Of a stretch of 20,277 nt of DNA, positions 7,877 to 16,262 are shown one piece after another. The stretch lies in NCBI GenBank assembly GCA_964460755.1, contig CAYWQL010000027.1:1-20277 (forward strand), in the 5' to 3' direction. Position 1 is the first letter of the stretch. Each line of letters starts with the position of its first letter. The position numbers were made by a program, and so were the translations under genes. Source of the DNA: JAYFNU01 sp964460755 (GTDB lineage: Bacteria > Bacillota > Clostridia > Oscillospirales > Ruminococcaceae). The notes under the pieces are model-generated. The model had not been told where the DNA came from and searched no databases. It saw only the letters and a list, made by a program, of their open reading frames with translations.

Positions 7877-9046
7877 ATGAGCGACGCAAACAAAAGGCAT
7901 AAAAGGGTTTTCAACTTTTTCGGAAAGCTGATGCCTGTGTTTATGAAAAGAAAATATAACATCGAAAACGAAATTGCCCCGAAGATAGATTCTCCTTATA
8001 TTGTGCTGTCGAACCACACCTCCAACCTTGACCCGGTGCTTGTGGGAATGAGCTTTCCGCGCCGTCAGATGTATTTCGTGGCGAGCGAGCATCTTTTTAG
8101 AATAGGCTTTATATCGTTTCTTTTAAAAAGATATTTCGCGCCGATATCGCGAATGAAGGGCGGCACCGACGCGTCGACCGCGCTTAACGTGATAAGGCAG
8201 CTTAGGAAGGGATACAATGTCTGTCTTTTCGCGGAGGGAAACCGTTCTTTTAACGGCGTAACCTGCGACATTCATCCCGCGACGGCGAAGCTCGTCAAAT
8301 CCTCCGGAGCGACGCTTGTTACCTATAAGCTTACGGGAGGATACCTCTCGACACCGCGTTGGGCGCTGTTTCAGCGCAGGGGAAAGATGACGGGACGGGT
8401 TGAGGCTGTATATTCCCCCGAACAGCTAAAGCGGCTTTCGGTCGAGGAAATCCACGAGATAATCAAAGCCGACCTATATGAAAACGCATACGAGCGCCAA
8501 GAGAAGGAGCATATAGCCTTTAAAGGGAGAAAGCTTGCCGAGGGCTTGGAGGCCGCGCTGTATGTCTGCCCGTGCTGTAAGAAGATAGGAACACTTCATT
8601 CGAAGGACGACAGATTTTTTTGCGATAGCTGTGATATGTCGGTCGCCTATAACGAATATGGCGAGCTTGTCGGCAACGCTCCGTATAAAAATGTGCTTGA
8701 CTGGGACAAGTTCCAAGCGGAGCATCTAAGGCAGTTATCGAGAACGCTCGAAGACAAGACGGCGTTTTCTGACGACGGATACGTTATTACGGAAATCGGC
8801 GCGAGGCACAAGGCGAAGGCCGTAGATAAAGGCAGACTGTCAGTATCGCTTGAATGTTTGTCCTGTGGCGAAACCTCCTTTAAGCTTTCGGATATTTCGG
8901 ATATGAATATCATTTTGAGGAACACCCTTATGTTTACCGTAAACGACCGACATTTTGAACTGACGACGAAAAAGGAGAACTGTTCAAGAAAATATCTTGA
9001 ATTATATAAAATCATTAAAAGTAACGAACAAGGAGAAACACTATGA
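7877..9046 (+). CDS. PlsC-type acyltransferase with C-terminal zinc ribbon
   Basis: Residues about 20-200 form a 1-acyl-glycerol-3-phosphate acyltransferase (PlsC/LPLAT) domain: NHTSNLD at 46-52 is the H-x4-D catalytic motif (His47, Asp52) and FAEGNRSF (118-125) is the phosphate-binding EGxRS block. Known enzymes of this family esterify lysophosphatidate in phospholipid synthesis. It is much longer (389 residues) than a simple PlsC (about 200-250). The extra part has two Cys pairs, CPCC (231-234) and CDSC (249-252), which should form a zinc ribbon. It then has a C-terminal module (about 325-380: SFKLSDISDMNIILRNTLMF) that reads like a small beta-rich PH/GRAM-type fold; that last call is tentative. 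The ATG is supported by AAAGGA about eight bases upstream. Its last four bases overlap the transporter gene (ATGA), implying translational coupling. The acyl acceptor is uncertain. Confidence 0.85.
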   Translation: MSDANKRHKRVFNFFGKLMPVFMKRKYNIENEIAPKIDSPYIVLSNHTSNLDPVLVGMSFPRRQMYFVASEHLFRIGFISFLLKRYFAPISRMKGGTDASTALNVIRQLRKGYNVCLFAEGNRSFNGVTCDIHPATAKLVKSSGATLVTYKLTGGYLSTPRWALFQRRGKMTGRVEAVYSPEQLKRLSVEEIHEIIKADLYENAYERQEKEHIAFKGRKLAEGLEAALYVCPCCKKIGTLHSKDDRFFCDSCDMSVAYNEYGELVGNAPYKNVLDWDKFQAEHLRQLSRTLEDKTAFSDDGYVITEIGARHKAKAVDKGRLSVSLECLSCGETSFKLSDISDMNIILRNTLMFTVNDRHFELTTKKENCSRKYLELYKIIKSNEQGETL

Positions 9047-10413
9047 ACTACTCCGCACAAAACGCCCAGCTTTGGAGCCCGATAATTCAGTTCGCGATTA
9101 TCGCGGGGATTATCGTGGCGGCAAATTTTTTAAGGAGAAAGCTTCCCTTTATCAGAAAAAGCCTTATGCCAACGGCGGTTATCGGCGGCTTTTTGCTTCT
9201 TCTTTTAAGAACGGTTTGCACGCTTCCTATTCAAGACAACTTTCTTGAGAACGTCACCTATCACGGCATTGCGCTCGGTTTTATCGCGCTTTCCCTTCGC
9301 GTGCCGTCAAAGCAGGAGAAGGAGCAGAGAAGGGGTGACCTTACGGGGCTAAAGAGCGGCGCGGTTATAGTAGGCTCCTACCTTATTCAGGGCTTTTTCG
9401 GACTTCTTGCGACCCTCTTGTTAGCAAGAACCTTTATGCCGAATCTCTTTGAGGCGGCGGGCATACTTCTTCCTATGGGCTACGGACAAGGCCCCGGACA
9501 GGCAAACAACATCGGCGGCTCGTACGAGGCGCAGGGCTTCGTCGGCGGCCGTTCCTTTGGGCTTGCCGTCGCCGCGTCGGGATTCCTTTGCGCGTGTATT
9601 GTCGGCGTCATATACATAAATATACTTTCCAAAAGGGGAAAGCTTAAAAGGGTTGACCACAACGAGGTTTCGGGCTCGGTCAGCATAGACACCTTCCAAG
9701 ATGAAAACGAAATACCCATTTCGGAATCCCTTGACAAATTCTCTATCCAAGTGGCGCTTGTCCTTGGCGTTTACGGCGCCACATATCTTGTAACGCTCGG
9801 ACTTGAAAGCCTGATTACAGCTATCGCGCCGGGAGCGGCAGGCACCGTTTCGTCGCTGCTTTGGGGCTTCAATTTTATGATAGGCTCGCTTCTGGCGATT
9901 GGACTTCGCGGTCTTTTCACAGGTCTTCGCAAAACCAAGATTATGACCCGCCAGTATCAGAACAACTACCTCTTAAACCGCATTTCGGGCTTTGCGTTCG
10001 ATGTTATGATTGTCGCGGGAATAGGCTCGATAGATATCGAACAGCTTTCGGGGCTTTGGGTTCCGTTTATCGTTCTTTCGATTATCGGCGCGGTCGTGAC
10101 CTTTGTACATCTTCGCATATGCTCGAAAAAGGTGTACCCCGATTATGAGAACGAGGGCTTTGTTTCAATGTACGGAACGATGACGGGAACGATAAGCTCC
10201 GGTATTCTTCTTTTAAGAGAAATTGATACCGACCTCAAAACCCCCGCGGCGACAAACCTTATCACGGGAAGCGCGTTCGCGATTGTTTTCGGCGCTCCTG
10301 TGCTTATATTTGTCGGTATGGCGCCAAATTCTCCGTGGCTTGTTTTGGGACTTATCGCGGCGTATTACTTGGTTATGATGGCGATAATTTTCCTTGTTAA
10401 GAAGAAAAAATAA
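9043..10413 (+). CDS. GltS-like sodium/dicarboxylate-amino-acid symporter family membrane protein
   Basis: 456 residues with about 10-12 hydrophobic spans in two homologous halves. The first half carries MGYGQGPGQANNIG (145-158) and the second MYGTMTGTISSGILLLREID (376-395); these re-entrant glycine-rich motifs match the repeat design of the GltS (sodium:glutamate symporter) family. A polar cytoplasmic linker (about 195-232, RGKLKRVDHNEVSGS...) joins the halves. E. coli GltS is 401 residues, and its first-half motif differs, so glutamate as substrate is not established; a related anion or amino acid is possible. The start overlaps the acyltransferase stop by four bases with an upstream AAGGAGAAA, so the two are co-translated. 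No other start is better placed. A strong hairpin follows. Confidence 0.75.
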   Translation: MNYSAQNAQLWSPIIQFAIIAGIIVAANFLRRKLPFIRKSLMPTAVIGGFLLLLLRTVCTLPIQDNFLENVTYHGIALGFIALSLRVPSKQEKEQRRGDLTGLKSGAVIVGSYLIQGFFGLLATLLLARTFMPNLFEAAGILLPMGYGQGPGQANNIGGSYEAQGFVGGRSFGLAVAASGFLCACIVGVIYINILSKRGKLKRVDHNEVSGSVSIDTFQDENEIPISESLDKFSIQVALVLGVYGATYLVTLGLESLITAIAPGAAGTVSSLLWGFNFMIGSLLAIGLRGLFTGLRKTKIMTRQYQNNYLLNRISGFAFDVMIVAGIGSIDIEQLSGLWVPFIVLSIIGAVVTFVHLRICSKKVYPDYENEGFVSMYGTMTGTISSGILLLREIDTDLKTPAATNLITGSAFAIVFGAPVLIFVGMAPNSPWLVLGLIAAYYLVMMAIIFLVKKKK

Positions 10414-10431
10414 GCGCGATAAGGCGCAAGG

Positions 10432-10464
10432 AAAAGCCCCCGAAGCTTAGCTTCGGGGGCTTTT
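10432..10464. terminator. Bidirectional terminator between convergent genes
   Basis: A perfect 15-bp stem, AAAAGCCCCCGAAGC / GCTTCGGGGGCTTTT, with a 3-base loop. The A and T runs at its ends make it usable on both strands: it closes the GltS-like gene on plus and the NPCBM protein gene on minus. Confidence 0.92.
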
Positions 10465-10479
10465 GATATAGTCTGTGGT

Positions 10480-13286
10480 TTATTCCGCGGCGGGGGCTTG
10501 CCCCGTGAGGGTCGCCTTAAGCTCGGTCATATCCTTAAAGAGATTGAAGTTCATAAGCGCGAGCGTGAGCTCGGTTGAATTTGTTGTTTTCATATCGACG
10601 CGAATAGTGAGAGTGTCGATATTCGAAAGGTCGACGTCAACCGCGACAGGGTCGCTTGCTCCGTTGACACTCGACGAGGAATACAGCAGTGAGCCGTCGC
10701 CGTAGATAGAAAGACGACCGTAACAATTCGGGTCGGTCACGGCGGCTGAGCTGCCGTGGGCGCCAAAGAAGCCCGAAAGCTTTTCATACTGTCCGTCGAG
10801 AGCGTATTCCTTCGAGAAAACGTCGGAGGTGGTAATCTTAAAGATTTTTCCGCTTGCATATTCGAAGCTTCCGCGATTGTCCGAATCACTGCCGCTTACC
10901 CAGTCGGTTTCGCTGTTGCCGTCCGCCGCGCCGTCCTCATCGCTTGCCGCCAAAGTGAAGACGTTAATCGGGGAAATCCAGCCCGTATACGCTTCGCTTA
11001 ACGCCGCAAGCTCTGAGCTCTTATGACAGAGCTTGGTAGAGGCGTTTATCGCCGATAGAGCGTCGGTGTAATTGCTGTCCATAATATACGTTTTTACAAG
11101 GTCGACGATATAGGTAACATACGCCGCTTCATGAGTGGCATATTGGTTGGCGATGTCGCTGTCGTTCGCAAGAAGGGCGTCCGCAATATCATAATCGGTG
11201 AACGTGGCGGTGTAATAACCTTGGGCGAAGTTGTTCGATGTGTTTTCAAGTATCTGCGCTTTAAGTGAGCTCTTCGCGTCGGAAAGCTTTGTCTGCGCGG
11301 CGGTGTAGTTTGCGTTTATCGGGTCGACAAGCATAAATTGCTCAACCGCCGTTTTGAAGTCGTCCGCAGAAAGAGCTTCATTCGCCGCGTCAAAGGCGAC
11401 ATTCGAAGTGTGTTGAGTGTCAAGCGTCGAACGACCCGCGGAAACAATAGCGTCGAGCGCGGTCATAGACGAAAGCTTGTCAAATATTGCGCTTACCGTT
11501 TCATAGTCGGCGCTTCCGTCGGTGTAGGAGGCAACCGTCTTGTTGACAACGTATTCGGCGACCTTGTTTCCAACAAGGGATTGCAGACTGCTCGGCGCGA
11601 CGCTTGAGGCATATTGCACGCCGGCGGCGTCATAGTCGCCCGAAAGAAGGCTTATCGAGAACTTGAGCGAGGGGAAGAAGACCGCGGCGGCGATAACAAT
11701 AACGCCGACCACGCAGGCGAGTGCGATAAGAACTCCCTTCCCGCCCTTCTTTTTGCCTTCGGTTTTGCCGCTTGCCGCGACAGCGGAGACCTTTGTTGAG
11801 CTTTTGCCTTTTTTCTTCGAGGAACTCGAAGTTTTTTTCTTGCCCTTTGTTCCGCGCTTCACGGCGCGAGGTGCGATATAAGGAGGAGCTTGGTATTCGT
11901 CCTCGTCCTCGTTAGTTTCTTCGTAGTCGTAGGGATTGTCAGTTTCGTCAAGGGACGGCTTTTCTTGGCTGTCCTCATTTTCAACAATGTCGTCCTTTTC
12001 AAGCGAAGGGGCTTCCGTCTCGCTTTGCTGCGTTTCCGCAGGAGAGAACGCCGCCCTGAACGCGGCGGTGTCATATGGCGAATTATCGTTTGTAAAGGGG
12101 GCGTCTTCACTTGAAGACTGAGAAGACGGAACGTCGTCAAAAATGTCAAAACCGTCAAACGCTTTTTCGGTTTCGGCTGTATTATCGGTTATGATTGGCT
12201 CGTCCGCTTTTGCGGCCTGCTCGAACGCAACGGGCGAAGGCTCTTGCGTTTCAGGAGCCTGCTCAAATGAAGCACGTGAAGGCTCTTCCGCTTTTGCGGT
12301 CTGCTCGAACGCAACGGGCGAAGGCTCTTGCGTTTCAGGAGCCTGCTCAAATGAAGCGCGTGAAGGCTCTTGCGTTTCAGGAGTCTGCTCAAACACAACG
12401 GGAGAGGGTTGGCTTGNNNNNNNNNNNNNNNNNNNNNNNNNNNNNNNNNNNNNNNNNNNNNNNNNNNNNNNNNNNNNNNNNNNNNNNNNNNNNNNNNNNN
12501 NNNNNNNNNNNNNNNNGAAGGCTCTTGCGTTTCAGGAGTCTGCTCAAACACAACGGGAGAGGGTTGGCTTGTCGCCTGTGTCGGAGCGAAATTCGTATTT
12601 ACGCCCGGCTCCGCCGACTGCGGCGGAACGGCGCTCGGTTGGGCGTTTACACCCTTTATTGCGTTAAACACGCCGGCAAAGGCGGCGGGGTCAATGGTCG
12701 GTTCATATTCCGCGGCAGGCGCTTCGGCGGCCTGCGGATATGAAGGTTGAGGCTGATACTGCGGCTGCGGCTGCAAAGGATAGCTCTGCTGCGGCTGTTC
12801 TTGGAACTGCTGGGGCTGATATGCTCCGTACGGATTATACTGCGGTTGGGGATAGGGCTGCGCATTTGCGGGCGGAAAAGCTTCGCCGCCGAAGCCGCCC
12901 TGCCCGAAGCTTAAGTCTCCACCGTTACCGAAGGGGTTTTCTTCGGCAAAAGAGGTAAGGTCGTTATTTCGTGATATTTCCTCGGAGGTTGTCAGGTCAA
13001 CGTCGTCCCAAACGGGGGGAAGACCCGTATAGGTGTTGTTTTGAACCGGGGGCGCGTTGTAGCTGTTAGGATTAGGATATGGCGACGGGGGGGCGTTCTG
13101 CGCGGAATAATTTGACGAGGGAAAATCATCAAAGAACGCCGAGGTGACTGCCGAAAGCTGTTCGTTTATTGCGGGCTTTTCCGCGTTGTAAGCGCTTTGC
13201 TGTGCTTTTATTGACGCCAAAAGCTCATCAAGCTGAGCGTCGGAGGGCGAGCCGTTGTAGTCCTGCGGATTATATTTATTGTCCAT
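10480..13286 (-). CDS. Repeat-tailed single-span membrane protein with NPCBM-like extracytoplasmic domain (contains N gap)
   Basis: One gene interrupted by the 100-N gap. Merging the duplicated 55-base flanks gives 883 residues. Start: ATG at 13286 (MDNKYNPQD) has GGGAG at 13296-13300 nine bases upstream; an in-frame ATG at 13295 touches that GGGAG and is unlikely. Order (merged numbering): a Pro/Gln/Asn/Tyr-rich disordered tail (about 1-235); 14-residue tandem repeats FEQxPETQEPSxxx (about 247-316); an acidic stretch; a Lys/Ser-rich basic stretch; and one membrane span VLIALACVVGVIVIAAAVFF (467-486). Outside lies an alpha-helical region with TPR-like spacing, then a C-terminal domain (about 773-883, YALDGQYEKLSGFFGAHGSS... 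IYGDGSLLYSS... VDVDLSNIDTLTI) that matches the NPCBM/NEW2 carbohydrate-associated fold. No catalytic motif is seen. The positive-inside rule puts the N-terminus in the cytoplasm. It may sense or bind cell-surface glycans; that is inference. Confidence 0.8.
12184..12393 (-). repeat. 42-bp coding tandem repeat (14-residue unit, five visible units)
   Basis: Five consecutive 42-base units read on the minus strand as FEQTPETQEPSRAS, FEQAPETQEPSPVA, FEQTAKAEEPSRAS, FEQAPETQEPSPVA, FEQAAKADEPIITD. Units alternate, giving an 84-base higher-order period; units 2 and 4 are identical in protein. The first part of another unit reappears on the far side of the N gap. The true copy number is unknown because the assembly breaks here. 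Confidence 0.9.
12362..12571. other. Scaffold gap (100 N) flanked by identical 55-base ends
   Basis: Bases 12417-12516 are N. The 55 bases before the gap (12362-12416) and the 55 after it (12517-12571) are identical, beginning GAAGGCTCTTGCG and ending GGGTTGGCTTG. The offset is 155 bases, and removing one copy plus the Ns joins the upstream and downstream frames of the minus-strand gene exactly. A shared end of one fixed length is what neighbouring contigs of a de Bruijn-graph assembly (k of 55) look like. Confidence 0.9.
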
Positions 13287-13355
13287 AAAATTCATCTCCC
13301 AAAAGCGAATTTATATATTGTCGAATTTGTGGGCGCGTGTTGTGTATTTTCTTAT

Positions 13356-13384
13356 ATTCTAATAATAAATCATTAATATGTCAA
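13356..13384 (-). promoter_or_regulatory. Sigma-A promoter of the NPCBM-domain protein gene
   Basis: On the minus strand, a perfect -35 TTGACA (13384-13379), a 17-base spacer and a -10 TAGAAT (13361-13356). Predicted start near 13349, leader about 60 bases to the ATG at 13286. It lies back to back with the metG promoter. Confidence 0.8.
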
Positions 13385-13438
13385 TTTATATATTACAATA
13401 CACTTTTTTATAAAAAAATGCAAAAGGGCGCGGGCGCG

Positions 13439-13467
13439 TTGATATGTAAAATAAATTGTGCTAAAAT
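13439..13467 (+). promoter_or_regulatory. Sigma-A promoter of metG-tatD
   Basis: TTGATA (13439-13444), 17-base spacer, TAAAAT (13462-13467) preceded by TGC, making an extended -10. Predicted start near 13474, leaving about 30 bases before the ATG: too short for a T-box or riboswitch leader. Confidence 0.78.
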
Positions 13468-13502
13468 GGCGATATCCCCTGTTTTTGAAAGGAAAGAGAA
13501 AA

Positions 13503-15431
13503 ATGAACGAAAAGAAATTTTACATCACTACACCGATTTACTACCCGTCCGACAAGCTTCACATCGGTCACGGCTATACCACTGTCGCGGCTGACGTTGT
13601 GTCGAGATTTAAGCGAATGCAGGGGTACGACGTGATGTTCCTTACGGGAACGGACGAGCACGGTCAAAAGATTGAGGATAAGGCGAAGGCGGCAGGAAAA
13701 ACGCCGAAACAGTATGTTGACGAAATAGTCGTCGGCATAAAGGCGCTTTGGGAAAAGATGAACATATCCTACGACCGCTTTATACGCACGACCGACGACT
13801 ACCATGAGGAGTCGGTAAGAAAAATATTTAAACAGCTCTATGAGCAGGGCGACATATACAAGGGCGAATACAAGGGAATGTACTGCAAAACCTGCGAGGC
13901 GTTCTGGACCGAAAGTCAGCTTAAGGACGGAAAATGTCCCGAATGCGGCGCCGACGTCAACGAGGCGAAGGAGGAGGCTTATTTCTTCAAGCTTTCTAAC
14001 TACGCCGAGCGTATATTAAAGCTTTATGACGACCAGCCTGATTTTCTTCAGCCAGCGTCCCGCGTAAACGAAATGAAGGCGTTCATAAATCAAGGGCTTG
14101 AGGACCTGTGCGTTTCAAGAACGTCTTTCACATGGGGTATCCCCGTCGATTTCGACCCTAAGCATATCGTCTACGTATGGGTCGACGCATTATCAAACTA
14201 CATTACCGCGCTCGGCTACGGAAACGAAAAATATAACGACTACGACAGGTATTGGCCGGCTGACGTTCACCTTATGGCGAAGGAAATCGTTCGGTTTCAT
14301 TCAATCATATGGCCCGCTATTCTTATGGCTCTCGATTTGCCCCTGCCCAAGAAGGTTTTCGGTCACGGCTGGCTTCTTTTTGACGGCGGAAAAATGAGCA
14401 AATCAAAGGGGAACGTCGTCGACCCCGTCGTGCTTTGCGACCGATACGGCACCGACGCTATACGCTATTACCTTATGAGAGAAATCCCCTTCGGACACGA
14501 TGGAAGCTTCACGAACGAGAGCCTTATTGCGAGAATTAACAGCGACCTTGCGAACGACCTTGGAAACCTCGTTTCCCGCACAGTTTCGATGGTCGAAAAG
14601 TATTTTGACGGTGCACTTATCGCCGAGCGTCAGACGGGCGAGTTTGACGATGAGCTTATAGCGATGTGCAACGGGCTGTACAAAAGTGTTGAGGACTGCA
14701 TAGACAAGCTTCTTCTTCCCAACGCCCTTACCGAAATATTTAAGGTTATTTCGCGAGCCAACAAGTATATCGACGAAACGACTCCGTGGATACTTGCCAA
14801 GGATGAGGCAAACAAGCCGCGCCTTGCGACGGTTTTATATAATCTTTGCGAAACGCTCAGAATTTGCACAATTATGCTTTCGCCCTTTATGCCAAACACA
14901 GCGCCGAAAATATTCGAGGCTATTGGCATAAGCGGCGAAATAACAACATTAGAAAGCGCAAGCTTCGGCCGTCTTCCGCTTGAAGCAAAGGTCAACAAGA
15001 CCGAGGTTTTGTTCCCCCGAATTGACGTTGAAGCCGAGCTTGCGGCTCTCATTGAGCTTGAGTCGAAGACGGCGGCAAAATCAGCGAAAGAGCCGGTCGA
15101 GCACCTTCCCAAAATATCGTATGACGACTTTATGAAGAGCGAAATCACCGTTTGCAGGGTTGTTTCCTGCGAGAAGGTCGAAAAAGCCGACAAGCTTTTG
15201 AAATTCTCCCTTTTTGACGGCGAACGCGAGCGCACGGTTCTTTCCGGTATAGCCAAATGGTATTCCCCTGACGAGCTTGTCGGAAAAAAGGTCGCGGTGG
15301 TGACAAATCTCGCGCCCGCGAAAATTCGCGGAATTATCAGCGAGGGAATGATTTTGTCGAGCGATATGGGAGAAGCGGCGAGGGTCGTCTTTATCGACGA
15401 CGCCGTACCCGAGGGCTCAAGAATAAGATAA
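13503..15431 (+). CDS. metG: Methionyl-tRNA synthetase
   Basis: Class I aminoacyl-tRNA synthetase, 642 residues, charging initiator and elongator tRNA-Met in the cytoplasm. HIGH is at residues 20-23 and KMSKS at 297-301. A Cys4 zinc knuckle (Cys128, Cys131, Cys145, Cys148) sits in the connective-peptide insertion, and the alpha-helical anticodon-binding domain follows (about 350-480). From about 535 there is a C-terminal tRNA-binding OB-fold domain (ISYDDFMKSEITVCRVVSCEKVEKADKLL...), the dimerising module of many bacterial MetG proteins. An in-frame ATG at 13458 exists, but the ATG at 13503 has GAAAGGAAAGAG just upstream, fits the family N-terminus (FYITTPIYYP), and the earlier one would precede the predicted transcription start. 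The stop shares one base with tatD, a common neighbour order in Firmicutes. Confidence 0.98.
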   Translation: MNEKKFYITTPIYYPSDKLHIGHGYTTVAADVVSRFKRMQGYDVMFLTGTDEHGQKIEDKAKAAGKTPKQYVDEIVVGIKALWEKMNISYDRFIRTTDDYHEESVRKIFKQLYEQGDIYKGEYKGMYCKTCEAFWTESQLKDGKCPECGADVNEAKEEAYFFKLSNYAERILKLYDDQPDFLQPASRVNEMKAFINQGLEDLCVSRTSFTWGIPVDFDPKHIVYVWVDALSNYITALGYGNEKYNDYDRYWPADVHLMAKEIVRFHSIIWPAILMALDLPLPKKVFGHGWLLFDGGKMSKSKGNVVDPVVLCDRYGTDAIRYYLMREIPFGHDGSFTNESLIARINSDLANDLGNLVSRTVSMVEKYFDGALIAERQTGEFDDELIAMCNGLYKSVEDCIDKLLLPNALTEIFKVISRANKYIDETTPWILAKDEANKPRLATVLYNLCETLRICTIMLSPFMPNTAPKIFEAIGISGEITTLESASFGRLPLEAKVNKTEVLFPRIDVEAELAALIELESKTAAKSAKEPVEHLPKISYDDFMKSEITVCRVVSCEKVEKADKLLKFSLFDGERERTVLSGIAKWYSPDELVGKKVAVVTNLAPAKIRGIISEGMILSSDMGEAARVVFIDDAVPEGSRIR

Positions 15432-16204
15432 TGACATACGAAGGTATTTTCGATACTCACGCTCACTATGACGACGTTGAACGTTTTCCGAACGTGTTTG
15501 AAACGCTTAAAAAACAAGAAGAAAACGGCGTTCGGTATATTATCAACTGTGCGAGCGGGGAGGAAAGCTCTGCGCGCTCGATAGAGCTTGCCGAAGCCTG
15601 CGGTATTGTTTACGCCGCCGTTGGCGTTCACCCCGAGAATGCAGGCGAGCTTCGCGAGGGGTGGCTTTCTCGCATAGCCGAAATGACCAAGCGGGACAGG
15701 GTGGTCGCAATAGGGGAAATAGGGCTTGACTATCACTACGAAACGCCCGACCGAGAGACTCAAAGAACGGTATTTGAAGCGCAGCTTAAGCTTGCGAACG
15801 AGCTTAATTTGCCGGTCGAAATCCATGACCGCGACGCCCACGGAGATATTTCCGAGCTTGTAAGAAAATATAAGCCTAAGGGCTGTATTCACCGTTTTTC
15901 GGGTTCACCCGAAATGGCGCGCGAAATGGTTAAATGCGGAATGTCGCTCGGCATAGGCGGTGCGCTTACCTACAAGAACTCGAAAAAAGAGGTCGCGACG
16001 GTAGCGGAAATACCAATAGAGTATCTCCTGCTTGAAACCGACTGCCCGTATCTTGCGCCCGCGGAGTTTAGAGGACAGACCTGTACGTCGGATATGATTG
16101 GAGCGGTTGCAAGGAGAATATCCGAAATCAAAGGAAACATAACCCCCGAGGAGGTTATCGCGATAACGCGCGAAAACGCAAAAAGACTCTTTAATATAGT
16201 TTGA
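15431..16204 (+). CDS. tatD: TatD-family metal-dependent DNase
   Basis: TIM-barrel amidohydrolase-type hydrolase, 257 residues, the usual size. All metal ligands of the TatD family are visible: the HxH pair in FDTHAH (His10, His12), Glu96 in AIGEIGLDYH, His132 in EIHDRDAH, His154 in CIHRFSGS and Asp204 in LLETDCPYLAP. Family members are 3'-5' exonucleases or deoxyribonucleases linked with DNA repair or fragmentation, cytoplasmic. The segment FRGQTCTSDMI replaces the more usual RGxRNxP block, a variant I associate with Clostridia. Start ATG overlaps the metG TAA by one base (TAATG), so the two are coupled; a hairpin terminator follows. Confidence 0.95.
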   Translation: MTYEGIFDTHAHYDDVERFPNVFETLKKQEENGVRYIINCASGEESSARSIELAEACGIVYAAVGVHPENAGELREGWLSRIAEMTKRDRVVAIGEIGLDYHYETPDRETQRTVFEAQLKLANELNLPVEIHDRDAHGDISELVRKYKPKGCIHRFSGSPEMAREMVKCGMSLGIGGALTYKNSKKEVATVAEIPIEYLLLETDCPYLAPAEFRGQTCTSDMIGAVARRISEIKGNITPEEVIAITRENAKRLFNIV

Positions 16205-16209
16205 CATAA

Positions 16210-16242
16210 AAAGCCCTCTTTATCGGAGGGCTTTGTTTTTTT
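16210..16242 (+). terminator. Rho-independent terminator of metG-tatD
   Basis: AAAGCCCTC (16210-16218) pairs with GAGGGCTTT (16226-16234) around a 7-base loop and is followed by G and a run of seven T. Confidence 0.9.
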
Positions 16243-16262
16243 CACAAATCAAAAATCCTTTT

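Noticed and set aside
12184..12571. CRISPR-like array (regular repeats near a gap)
   Set aside because: Repeats are contiguous, without unique spacers, and keep an open reading frame in an identifiable protein.
12143..12743. Plus-strand open frames through the repeat and N gap
   Set aside because: They are low-complexity shadows of the 42-base coding repeat on the minus strand.
13287..13295. Earlier in-frame ATG for the NPCBM protein
   Set aside because: It directly abuts GGGAG, leaving no spacing; the ATG at 13286 has ideal spacing.
13458..13502. Earlier in-frame ATG for metG
   Set aside because: It lies at the promoter -10, before the predicted transcription start, has no ribosome site and adds residues not found in the family.
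14630..15892. Long minus-strand open frame (420 codons) across metG and tatD
   Set aside because: It is antisense to two clearly conserved genes, shows no recognisable domain and has no ribosome site; codon bias of the sense genes explains it.
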